A DNA stretch of 32,986 nt from DASYLJ01 sp964432595 (lineage in GTDB: Bacteria; Desulfobacterota; Binatia; DP-6): the NCBI GenBank assembly GCA_964432595.1, contig CAYSOF010000043.1, forward strand, positions 1-32,986, read 5' to 3'. The position numbers were made by a program, and so were the translations under genes. Shown in pieces: positions 1-6,931 of this stretch (position 1 is its first letter; the number at the start of each line of letters is the position of its first letter). A model generated the notes under the pieces. It saw only the letters and a program-made list of their open reading frames with translations, had not been told where the DNA came from and did no database searches.

Positions 1-45
1 GTGCCACCCATGTGCCCGGTTTAAAGTGCCACCCATGTACCCGGT
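1..45. repeat. Two tandem 20-bp repeats, probable insertion-sequence end
   Basis: Bases 1-20 and 26-45 are the same 20-mer (GTGCCACCCATGTNCCCGGT) with one difference, separated by TTAAA, giving a 25-bp period. Arrays of ~20-bp direct repeats at element ends are typical of IS21- and IS481-like insertion sequences, where the transposase binds them. No transposase lies in the window, so the element body would be to the left of base 1. The family is inference; the repeat itself is plain in the sequence. Confidence 0.5.
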
Positions 46-121
46 CCGCACCGCGGAGCACCCACGCGCCCCGCCACCGCCCGCCGCGACCGCACCCCGC
101 GACGCGGCACCGACAGCCCCC

Positions 122-1027
122 TCACATCATGTCGCCGTTCATCAACACGTAGTTCGGCGGCGGCGCCGTTCCCCCGCCGCGCACCATGTAGTGGCACGCG
201 CGAAACACGCGGAACCGCATCGCCATCAGCCCGTCGACGAGCTTCCGATCGCCCGCCGGCACGAGCGTGCGCAGCGTGAGCCCCTCCGCCGACATCTCCG
301 CCGCGAGCTGCCCGAGCAGGCCGAGCAGCACGTCGGCGTCGTCCGCCGCCGCCGAGCCGAGGTAGCCCAGGCCGCGCATCCCGATACCGAACGCGAAGCC
401 GGCGATGCCCGGGCCACGCTCGGCGACGACCGCGCGGCCACGCTGCAGGTACAGATCGATGCTCTGCGGGCGCGGCGCGCCGAACGCGCGGCCGTCGCGG
501 TCGATGAGCCGGGTGCGATCGGCCGCCTCGGCGCCGCGGACGCGCACGCCCGGCGCCGGCGGCGCGAGCACCGCCGACCGCGCGGGCAGCTCCAGCTCGA
601 GCAGCGGGGCGACGACGCGGAAGCCGAGCCGCAGGTAGAGCGCGAGCGCGGTCGCATTGAAGCTCTCGTGCACCAACCGGATCTGCGGCACGCGCGCGCC
701 GGCGACCTCGATGCACCGCTCGAGCAACGCGCGACCGACGCCCTGCCCCTGCAGCCGTGGGTCGACGGCGACGGGGCCGACCGTCGCGACCGCACCGCGC
801 GGGTGCACCCACGCCATGCCGACGACGTCGCCATCGCGGCACGCGACGAGGCCGCCGAGCCCGTCGAACCCGAGCAGGTGCCGCACGTAGCTGCGGCTGT
901 CGGCGGGCGTCGTGACGGTGGGCGGCATGCCGTGGCGCAACGCCACGTCGTAGAAGGCCGTGAAGTTGACGTCCCCCGCGCGATCGACGTCCCGCTCCTC
1001 GAGCGGCCGTACGGTGACGGCGGACAT
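122..1027 (-). CDS. GNAT-family N-acetyltransferase with two GNAT-like halves
   Basis: A 301-aa protein. Residues ~1-140 form a GNAT acetyl-CoA-dependent N-acyltransferase domain. The acetyl-CoA loop is visible in VDPRLQGQGVGRALLERC (the Q/RxxGxG/A motif), preceded by a beta-strand with GMAWVHP and followed by FNATALALYLRLGFRV. Residues ~160-290 resemble a degenerate second GNAT fold without a clear CoA loop, as in the two-domain family members. The acyl acceptor cannot be told. The ATG at 1027 is 7 nt downstream of the stop of the upstream selenium-binding-protein-like gene, so the two are probably cotranscribed. No good Shine-Dalgarno is visible, so translational coupling is likely. Confidence 0.88.
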   Translation of the reverse strand: MSAVTVRPLEERDVDRAGDVNFTAFYDVALRHGMPPTVTTPADSRSYVRHLLGFDGLGGLVACRDGDVVGMAWVHPRGAVATVGPVAVDPRLQGQGVGRALLERCIEVAGARVPQIRLVHESFNATALALYLRLGFRVVAPLLELELPARSAVLAPPAPGVRVRGAEAADRTRLIDRDGRAFGAPRPQSIDLYLQRGRAVVAERGPGIAGFAFGIGMRGLGYLGSAAADDADVLLGLLGQLAAEMSAEGLTLRTLVPAGDRKLVDGLMAMRFRVFRACHYMVRGGGTAPPPNYVLMNGDMM

Positions 1028-1034
1028 CGCCCGC

Positions 1035-2402
1035 CTATTGTTCGTCGCCGTCCGGCTTGGCCGACACGAAGAGCAGCCCGCGCGGACGCGCCGGACCCGT
1101 GTTGCCGTGCGGCCAGGTGTCGCGGTTGAAGTCGACGCCGATCTCCTGCGTCTCCTCGTCGACGAACGACGAGTCGAAGCGGATCTTTCCGCTCGGCCGA
1201 TCGAGGCGCAGCATGTAGACGCGACGATCGCCGTCCTGCGTGTAGGTCGGTACGTCGATGTTGTAGTCGGCCACGGCGACGCGCCGCCCGTCGAGGCTCA
1301 TGGCGAGCCCGGCGGGGCCGCCCTCACGCGACTCGGTGGCGCCCGCAGCCTCGCCGACCGGCACCTTGTCGAACCGCACCGACGACGCGAGCTTCGGCCG
1401 GAACGGATCGCCGACGTCGAGCACGACGACCTTGTTCTGGCCGGTGAGCGCCGTCACGTACCAGCGGTCGTCCGGCGACACGGCCGCGCCGTTCGCGAGC
1501 GCGCCGGCGCCGAAGTCGAACACGAGCCGGAAGATCGGATCCGGAATGCCGAGCGAGTCGGACGCGTACAGCGCGCCGCCCTCGTGCGTGTTCACGAGGA
1601 CGAACGGCCGCTGGCGCAGGAACCGCGGCGTCATGGGGCCGAGGTTCTCCTCGCCGCGCGGTCCGGCGTCGAGCGTGATGGTCTTCTTGAGCGTCAGGTC
1701 GGGTACGCTCCAGAGCTGCACCGTGATGCCGGGCATGACCTCGCCCGTCGTCGTGGCCGCCAGCCCGTGGCCGCGGTTGGTCGTCACGAGCGCGTTCATC
1801 GACGCGCGCACCGCACCGCCCGTGGGCGCGACCACGACGTTCCGCGTACCCGGGCCGGCGCCCGTCAGCTCGCGCTGATAGCGGCCGTCGTTGCCGAACA
1901 CCGTGAGGCCGCCCGGCGCGCCGAGAACCTCGCGCGGCTCGCCGCGATAGCCGGCCTGGTCGGCGCACATGACGACCGCCTTGCCGCCCGGGATGGTGAC
2001 GACGCTCGACGGCGCGGTCAGCGTGCGGTTCGGACCGGGCGTGTCGACGTGGACGAGGCCGCCTTTCAGCGGGTCGCGGAGGTCGAACACGAACGTGCGG
2101 CCGCTGAGAAGTCCCGTCGTGAAGACGCGCCGGTCGAAGCGCAGCTCGGTGTTGATGCCGTGCGGCTCGTTGCCGTTCGACTTGACCGGGATGGTGCGCA
2201 GGACCTGACCGTACTTCCGCGACTCCCAGTCGGCGTCGATGATCGCGAGGAAGTCGCTGTGCTTCCGGTCGGCGTCGCCCGCCCACACGACGAGGTAGGG
2301 CTCGCCGTCGAAGTCGTTCTCGTCGGTGCCGCGCGCACACCCGGCGACGACGGTCGCGAGCATCAGCGCCCACACCACTCGGCCCCACCACGCTCGCCGC
2401 AT
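1035..2402 (-). CDS. Selenium-binding protein (SBP56)-like beta-propeller lipoprotein
   Basis: A 455-aa protein. The first ~22 residues form a lipoprotein signal: a positively charged start (MRRAWWGR), a hydrophobic stretch and the lipobox VAGC. The rest aligns by eye with the SBP56/SELENBP1 (methanethiol oxidase) family. It has an N-terminal YLVVWAGDAD...DFLAIIDAD strand, the GxxxxxSPDDRWYVTAL and GGPAGLAMSLDGRRVAVADY propeller blades, and a C-terminal PHGNTGPARPRGLLF. SBP56 proteins are seven-bladed propellers; some oxidise methanethiol with bound metal. The cysteine-rich N-terminus of the animal protein is not obvious here, so the activity is unproven. I chose the ATG at 2402 because it begins the signal peptide; a longer frame upstream adds only arginine-rich sequence. 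Confidence 0.75.
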   Translation of the reverse strand: MRRAWWGRVVWALMLATVVAGCARGTDENDFDGEPYLVVWAGDADRKHSDFLAIIDADWESRKYGQVLRTIPVKSNGNEPHGINTELRFDRRVFTTGLLSGRTFVFDLRDPLKGGLVHVDTPGPNRTLTAPSSVVTIPGGKAVVMCADQAGYRGEPREVLGAPGGLTVFGNDGRYQRELTGAGPGTRNVVVAPTGGAVRASMNALVTTNRGHGLAATTTGEVMPGITVQLWSVPDLTLKKTITLDAGPRGEENLGPMTPRFLRQRPFVLVNTHEGGALYASDSLGIPDPIFRLVFDFGAGALANGAAVSPDDRWYVTALTGQNKVVVLDVGDPFRPKLASSVRFDKVPVGEAAGATESREGGPAGLAMSLDGRRVAVADYNIDVPTYTQDGDRRVYMLRLDRPSGKIRFDSSFVDEETQEIGVDFNRDTWPHGNTGPARPRGLLFVSAKPDGDEQ

Positions 2403-2410
2403 CGGTGGCG

Positions 2411-2440
2411 TTTCTACAAAAGGCCCAAGCGCCTGTCCAA
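2411..2440 (-). promoter_or_regulatory. Sigma70-like promoter of the SBP56-like gene
   Basis: On the minus strand TTGGAC (2440-2435), an 18-bp spacer and TAGAAA (2416-2411) lie 8 nt before the ATG at 2402. The expected transcription start is within one or two bases of the ATG, so the mRNA would be leaderless or nearly so. No Shine-Dalgarno is present. The hexamers are weak matches (3/6 and 4/6). Confidence 0.4.
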
Positions 2441-2712
2441 TCGTGTCACCCCGGACACGCGTCGCCGGCCATCCGTGGCACATGCGCGTGCGCCGTACTC
2501 GCCGACGACGTGGCACCCGCCGTCGCGAGTGCGGCGCGCCGTCTCACCCGAAGTCGGGAGACCGGCGACGGAAGCACCCGAGTCGACGGCACCCATGTCC
2601 GGTGTGCGGGTCGGACCACCCCGTGAACACCGTGGCGCTCATAGGTTTTCTCGACGTCGGTCCATCGTGGCCCGCTCCCGTCACGGCACGATCGCTGCTC
2701 TGGTACGTCGCC
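2441..2712. other. Intergenic region without a recognisable gene
   Basis: This lies between the divergent SBP56-like gene and the 98-aa plus-strand gene. Open frames exist on both strands but encode arginine-rich sequence with no domain, as expected by chance at this GC content. A partial match to the left-edge IS repeat (CACCCATGT then CCGGT) occurs at 2590-2603 and may be coincidence. I see no convincing promoter for the plus-strand gene. Confidence 0.5.
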
Positions 2713-3009
2713 ATGATCTACCAGCCCGGCGACTACGTGTACCCCGCTGACCTGCCCCGGCCGATGCTCTGCCGCGTCCAGGAAGCCGAGCGCGCCGACA
2801 CGCGCACCGGCGGTGGCCAGATCCTCGTGCTCGACCCGCTCGACGGCCCGTGGCCGGCCGGCACGACGTTGATCCGTCTCGACGGCGCGGTCGTCCCCGC
2901 GTGGCCGCGCCAGCTGCGCAAGGCCACCGCCCGTCCCGGCACCACCGCCGCCGCGCTGGTCCATCAGCCGGAGTGGCCGAACGCGACCCGCTTGCACGCG
3001 GCCGCGTAG
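2713..3009 (+). CDS. Small conserved-looking protein of unknown function (98 aa)
   Basis: The protein starts MIYQPGDYVYPADLPRPMLC and continues with short beta-rich segments (GGGQILVLDPLDGPWPAGT, LIRLDGAVVPAWPRQLRKA). The hydrophobic pattern and the PxG turns suggest a small beta-barrel or SH3-like fold. I do not recognise a named family. I chose the ATG at 2713 because the coherent composition begins there; sequence upstream in the frame is arginine-rich noise. There is no clear Shine-Dalgarno. It stands alone, followed by a strong hairpin at 3039-3070. Confidence 0.55.
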   Translation: MIYQPGDYVYPADLPRPMLCRVQEAERADTRTGGGQILVLDPLDGPWPAGTTLIRLDGAVVPAWPRQLRKATARPGTTAAALVHQPEWPNATRLHAAA

Positions 3010-3038
3010 GCCCCGCTCCCACACCCCCCGCACGACAT

Positions 3039-3070
3039 CGCGTACGACGTGCCGCCGCACGTCGTACGCG
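3039..3070. terminator. Perfect 14-bp stem-loop between convergent genes
   Basis: CGCGTACGACGTGC (3039-3052), loop CGCC, then its exact reverse complement (3057-3070). It lies 29 bp after the stop of the 98-aa gene. No T-tract follows on either strand, so it may be a terminator of the GC-rich, U-less type, an mRNA 3'-end stabiliser or a protein site. Confidence 0.55.
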
Positions 3071-3132
3071 ACCAACATCCTGCGGGCACGCCCTACCGCA
3101 CGCTACGGCCGCAGACCTCGATCGAAGCAGTG

Positions 3133-3160
3133 TGTCGCGCCGGCTTCGCCGGCCGCGACA
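3133..3160. terminator. Second stem-loop in the same gap
   Basis: TGTCGCG (3133-3139) pairs with CGCGACA (3154-3160). After a one-base bulge CCGGC pairs with GCCGG around a short TTC loop. It is one of three hairpins packed between the 98-aa gene and ptsP. Confidence 0.4.
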
Positions 3161-3197
3161 TGCAGGTCGGGCGTGCTCCCAGGCTCCACCCTCGCCC

Positions 3198-3222
3198 TCG
3201 ACCCGCACAAGGTGCGGGTCGA
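3198..3222 (-). terminator. Stem-loop directly after ptsP stop codon
   Basis: TCGACCCGCAC (3198-3208) and GTGCGGGTCGA (3212-3222) form a perfect 11-bp stem with a 3-nt loop. The stem begins at the base after the ptsP stop (3223-3225) on the minus strand. No T-run follows, so rho-independent action is uncertain. Confidence 0.55.
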
Positions 3223-5667
3223 CTAATGATACATCTCCATCAGCTCGATGATGCCCAGGCTCTTCATCCCGTCGAAGAGATAGCCCTTCACTTCCTTCAC
3301 CGTCGCGAGCCCCAGCACGTCGCGCGTGATCGCGCGCACCGCCGGATACGGCACGGAGCGGATGATGCGCTTCACCACCGGGATGAAGAACGGCCCCATC
3401 GACAGGTCGTCGAGCCCGAGCCCGATCAGCACGAGGGTGCAGAGAGGATCCGACGCCATCTCGCCGCACATGCCCACGGACTTGCCCGCACCCTTCGCCG
3501 CCTGCACCGTCTGGTGGATCGCCGAGAGCACCGCGGGGTGCAGCGGCTCGTAGAGCGACGCCACCTTGTGGTTGTTGCGATCGACGGCGAGCAGGTACTG
3601 GATCAGGTCGTTCGTCCCGATCGAGAAGAAGTCGACCTCACGGATCAGGTTCGTCGCCATGGCGACGGCGGACGGCACCTCGATCATGATGCCGACGGGC
3701 ACCTGCGGGTCGAAGTCGACACCCTGCTCGCGGAGCTCCTCCTTCGCCTCGGCGATCAGCTCGTTCGCACGCCGGATCTCCTCCATGCTGGAGATCATCG
3801 GCAGCAGGATGCGGACGCGGCCCAGCGTCGCGACGCGCAGGATCGCGCGAATCTGGACCTTGAAGACCTCGGGCATCTCCAGTGAGATGCGGATCGAACG
3901 CCAGCCGAGGAACGGGTTCGCCTCGCGCGCGAGGTGCAGGTAGCTCGGATACTTGTCCGCGCCGACGTCGAGCGTGCGGATGGTGACCGGGCGGCCCTCC
4001 ATCCCGCGGACGACACGCGCGTAGAGCTGGTACTGCTCGTCCTCGTCGGGGAACTCGCGGTACGTGAGGAACGGGAACTCGGTGCGGTAGAGGCCGATCC
4101 CGTCGGCGCCGTGGCGATGTGCGAACGGCAGGTCGGCGATCAAGCCGATGTTCGCGTACATGTTGACGCGCCGGCCGTCGGTGGTCTCGGCGGGCGACCC
4201 GCGCAGCGGCTCGAGCTCGCGGTTGAACGCCTTGTACTGGCGCTCGAGCCGCTCGTACTCGCGCGCGACGTCGACGGGCGGGTTCACGAACACGACGCCC
4301 GCGTTGCCGTCGACGATGAGCTCGTCGCCTTCATGCACCTCTTCGCCGCCTGCAGGCCGCGCACCGACCACCGTCGGGATCTCGAACGACTTGGCGAGGA
4401 TCGTCACATGCGACGTGACGCCGCCCGTCGCGAGGACGATGCCGCGCAGGTGCTCGTGGTCGAGCAGGGTCAGGTCGGACAGCGTGATGTCCTCGGCGAC
4501 GAGCACGCTGTCGCGCTCGAGCGCGCGCTCCGGCTCCTCGACGCCGAGCAGGTTCCGCAGCACGCGCAGCCCGACGTCCTTCACGTCGGCCGAGCGCTCG
4601 CTCAGGTATTCGTCGGTCATGCCGGCGAACGCCGCGAGGTACTCCTCGACGACGCGCTTGAGCGCCGTCTCGGCGGCGAGGCCCGACTTGATGTGCTGCT
4701 CCACCTTCGACGTGAAGCCGCGGTCCTCGAGCATCAAGCGGTGCGCCTCGATGATGCCGCTGTCGAACTCGGGCAGCCGTCGCGCGAGCCGCACCTTCAG
4801 GGTCTCGAGCTCGGCGACCGACTCCGCGACGGCACGCGAGAAGCGGATGCGTTCCGCGGCGGGATCGTCGGCGCGGCGCTCCTCGACCAGCGCGAAGCTC
4901 ACCGGCGAATGGAGAAGATGCGCGCGGCCCGACCCGAAGCCCGGCGCCGCGGGCAGGCCGTTCAGGCGCTCCTGGCGCGGCGGGCGCTTGGCGACCGTCT
5001 CGGGCTGCTGCTCGATGGTCTTCTCGTAGGACTGGAGCCGCTTGACCGCCGTGATCATGCGCTGGCGGTACTCGCGTCGCTCCTCCTCCTTGCTCTTCAG
5101 GTCCTCGAGGAGACGCGCCTGCTTGATGATGCCGCCTACCTGCGCCGCCAGGGCGCGCAGCAGGCGCAGCTCGTTGCCCGAGAACTTCCGGCGCCGCAGC
5201 GTCTGCACGACGAGCACGCCGAGCGGCGTCCCACGTTCGACGATCGGCACGCCGACGAAGGAGTGGTAGCGCTCCTCGCCGGTCTCCGGGAAATACTTGT
5301 AGCGGGGGTGCGAGATGGCATCGACCGCGGCCACCGGCTCGAGCTTCTCGATGACCATTCCGGTGAGGCCCTCGCCGACGCTCATGGCCACCTTGCCGAC
5401 GGCGCTGCGCTCGAGACCGGTCGTCGCTTCGAGCGTGAGGCGCTGGACGCGCGGCTCGAGCAGGTAGATCGAGCAGACGTCGGTGCTGGTGCGGCGCGCG
5501 ATCACCTCGACGATGCGCTGGAGCGTGTCCCCGAGGTCCTCGGAGCGCTCGGTGATCGCGCTGACGTCCTCGAGGACGGTGAAGCCATGGCTGCCGGCGG
5601 CGTTGGGTGTCGACTTCACGCCACCGCGGCCGTCGCGCCGGCCGGTCTTCCGCGTCTCCGGCTTCAT
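3223..5667 (-). CDS. ptsP: Phosphoenolpyruvate-protein phosphotransferase with GAF domain (nitrogen PTS enzyme I)
   Basis: An 814-aa protein with the PtsP (EI-Ntr) architecture. It takes phosphate from PEP and passes it to an HPr-like carrier (NPr), normally signalling nitrogen or carbon state. A GAF domain spans ~30-190, followed by a short coiled segment (190-220). The enzyme I N-domain is ~235-370. The phosphohistidine domain has TGGVTSHVTILAKSFEIPTV, with H420 as the phosphorylated residue. The PEP-binding TIM barrel (~490-790) shows LLPMISSMEEI, FFSIGTNDLIQYLLAVDRNN and VGMCGEMASDP with the catalytic Cys at 734. All catalytic motifs are intact and the length is normal. The ATG at 5667 is the only start close to the GAF domain. 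No HPr or EIIA gene lies nearby, and the aminotransferase gene ends 40 bp upstream. Confidence 0.95.
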   Translation of the reverse strand: MKPETRKTGRRDGRGGVKSTPNAAGSHGFTVLEDVSAITERSEDLGDTLQRIVEVIARRTSTDVCSIYLLEPRVQRLTLEATTGLERSAVGKVAMSVGEGLTGMVIEKLEPVAAVDAISHPRYKYFPETGEERYHSFVGVPIVERGTPLGVLVVQTLRRRKFSGNELRLLRALAAQVGGIIKQARLLEDLKSKEEERREYRQRMITAVKRLQSYEKTIEQQPETVAKRPPRQERLNGLPAAPGFGSGRAHLLHSPVSFALVEERRADDPAAERIRFSRAVAESVAELETLKVRLARRLPEFDSGIIEAHRLMLEDRGFTSKVEQHIKSGLAAETALKRVVEEYLAAFAGMTDEYLSERSADVKDVGLRVLRNLLGVEEPERALERDSVLVAEDITLSDLTLLDHEHLRGIVLATGGVTSHVTILAKSFEIPTVVGARPAGGEEVHEGDELIVDGNAGVVFVNPPVDVAREYERLERQYKAFNRELEPLRGSPAETTDGRRVNMYANIGLIADLPFAHRHGADGIGLYRTEFPFLTYREFPDEDEQYQLYARVVRGMEGRPVTIRTLDVGADKYPSYLHLAREANPFLGWRSIRISLEMPEVFKVQIRAILRVATLGRVRILLPMISSMEEIRRANELIAEAKEELREQGVDFDPQVPVGIMIEVPSAVAMATNLIREVDFFSIGTNDLIQYLLAVDRNNHKVASLYEPLHPAVLSAIHQTVQAAKGAGKSVGMCGEMASDPLCTLVLIGLGLDDLSMGPFFIPVVKRIIRSVPYPAVRAITRDVLGLATVKEVKGYLFDGMKSLGIIELMEMYH

Positions 5668-5678
5668 TGGCCCCGGCG

Positions 5679-5707
5679 ATCTTACCGGGGTCGTTTCGCA
5701 GCCACAA
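5679..5707 (-). promoter_or_regulatory. Possible promoter of ptsP
   Basis: On the minus strand TTGTGG (5707-5702), a 17-bp spacer and TAAGAT (5684-5679) lie 11 nt before the ATG. They predict a 4-5 nt leader. The -35 overlaps the end of the upstream aminotransferase gene. A CCCCGG/CCGGGG inverted repeat (5671-5690) overlaps the -10. Confidence 0.4.
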
Positions 5708-6841
5708 TCAGCGCCCGTAGAAGGCGGCGATCGCGTCGACGACGGCGTCGACCTGCTCGGACCGTAGCTGCGGGAAGATGGGCAGCGCGACGACCTCGTC
5801 CGCCGCCCGCTCCGCCTCCGGAACGCCACACGGCACGTCGCAGCCGCCGGCGAGCGCCCGCTGCCGATGCAGCGGCACGCGATAGTAGACCTGATTCCCG
5901 ATGCCGGCCGCCGTGAGGTGCTCGACCAGGGCATCCCGGCGGCGGGCGCGCACGGTGTAGACGTGGAACACGTGCGCCTCGCCGTCCGGCGCGGGCAGCA
6001 CGAGCGGTGCGTCCGGACCGCCGGCCAGCCCCCGCGCCGCGAGCCGCTCCGCGTACCAGCCGGCCACGGCGCGACGGCGCGCGTTCCAGTCGTCGAGGTG
6101 CGGCAGCTTCACCCCGAGGGCGGCGGCCTGGAGCGCATCGAGGCGCGAGCAGAGCCCGATGGCGTCGTGCTCGTAGGGCCGGACGATGCCCTGGTTCCGA
6201 TCGCGGTGGACTTGCGCGGCGACGGCGTCGTCGGTGGTGAGCAGCATGCCGCCGTCGCCGATCCCGCCGAGGTTCTTGGTTGGGTAGAACGACAATGCCG
6301 CCGCCCGCCCCATCGCCCCGGCGCGCCGGCCGCCGGCCCGGGCGCCCACCGCCTGCGCGGCATCCTCGAGCAGCCAGAGCCCGTGCCGCTCGGCCACGGC
6401 CGCGAGCGCGTCCATCGGCGCCAGCCGTCCGAACAGGTGGACGGGCATGATGCCCACGATGCCGCGCGGGTCGCGCGCGAGCACCGCCTCGACGGCGGCG
6501 GGGTCGAGGTTCAGCGTGACGGGGTCGACGTCCGCGAAGACGGGCCGTGCGCCGAGGCGCGCGATGGTGCTGGCGGAGGCGAAGAACGTGAACGGCGTCG
6601 TGACGACCCGCGTACCCGGGCCGACGCCGCAGGCGGCCAGGCCGAGCGCCAGCGCGTCCGTGCCCGACGCCACGCCGAGCGCATGCGGGACGCCGCACCA
6701 CGCGGCCATCGCCGCCTCGAAACGCGCCAGGTGCGGCCCGAGCACGAACTGCTGGCTCGCGAGCACCTCCTCCACGGCACGGCGGACGGCATCGCCCAGC
6801 TCGTCCGCCTGGGCACGAAGGTCGAGGAACGGGACGATCAC
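5708..6841 (-). CDS. DegT/DnrJ/EryC1/StrS-family PLP aminotransferase
   Basis: A 377-aa protein of the usual family length. These enzymes transaminate nucleotide-linked keto-sugars using PLP, usually for surface polysaccharide or modified sugars. Visible motifs: VPFLDLRAQ at the N-terminus, ASGTDALALGL (58-68) for the phosphate-binding loop, DVDPVTLNLDP (105-114), EDAAQAVGA (159-167) with the PLP-ring Asp, and SFYPTKNLGGIGDGG with the Schiff-base lysine K189. The start is a GTG at 6841, which gives the typical MIVPFLDL beginning. TAGGAC upstream could serve as -10 or as an AGGA Shine-Dalgarno. No sugar pathway genes are in the window, so the substrate is unknown. Confidence 0.93.
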   Translation of the reverse strand: MIVPFLDLRAQADELGDAVRRAVEEVLASQQFVLGPHLARFEAAMAAWCGVPHALGVASGTDALALGLAACGVGPGTRVVTTPFTFFASASTIARLGARPVFADVDPVTLNLDPAAVEAVLARDPRGIVGIMPVHLFGRLAPMDALAAVAERHGLWLLEDAAQAVGARAGGRRAGAMGRAAALSFYPTKNLGGIGDGGMLLTTDDAVAAQVHRDRNQGIVRPYEHDAIGLCSRLDALQAAALGVKLPHLDDWNARRRAVAGWYAERLAARGLAGGPDAPLVLPAPDGEAHVFHVYTVRARRRDALVEHLTAAGIGNQVYYRVPLHRQRALAGGCDVPCGVPEAERAADEVVALPIFPQLRSEQVDAVVDAIAAFYGR

Positions 6842-6847
6842 GGGCGC

Positions 6848-6876
6848 GTCCTATCGACTCGCCCCGACCATGTCGA
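6848..6876 (-). promoter_or_regulatory. Possible promoter of the DegT-type gene
   Basis: On the minus strand TCGACA (6876-6871, 5/6 match to TTGACA), a 17-bp spacer and TAGGAC (6853-6848) end 6 nt before the GTG start. This predicts a leaderless transcript. AGGA inside the -10 could alternatively be a ribosome binding site. Confidence 0.4.
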
Positions 6877-6888
6877 CAGGCGTCGTCC

Positions 6889-6917
6889 TTGTCCGTCCCC
6901 CGTCCGCCTTGTACTGT
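6889..6917 (+). promoter_or_regulatory. Possible promoter of PBP1A
   Basis: TTGTCC (6889-6894), a 17-bp spacer and TACTGT (6912-6917) lie 14 nt before the ATG at 6932. The predicted leader is about 8 nt. The -10 match is weak. A short dyad CTGTG-N5-CACAG (6914-6928) overlaps the start region. Confidence 0.3.
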
Positions 6918-6931
6918 GCCGATCACAGCTC

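Noticed and set aside
2588..2603. GCACCCATGTCCGGT-like match to the left-edge repeat
   Set aside because: Two bases shorter than the repeat unit and single; too short to claim an IS remnant.
2446..3078. Minus-strand frame opposite the 98-aa gene
   Set aside because: Arginine-rich, no motif, poor codon pattern; the plus-strand 98-aa frame is more coherent.
3934..5916. Long plus-strand open frame across ptsP, and similar long arginine/alanine-rich frames opposite most genes
   Set aside because: Antisense to a gene with intact catalytic motifs; the composition is what high-GC genes give on their opposite strand.
6914..6928. CTGTG-N5-CACAG dyad near the PBP1A start as an operator
   Set aside because: Short arms and 5-bp spacer do not match CRP; no supporting architecture.
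5867..6931. Upstream extension of the PBP1A reading frame
   Set aside because: It is antisense to the DegT-type aminotransferase and has no domain; the protein plainly begins at the membrane anchor after 6932.
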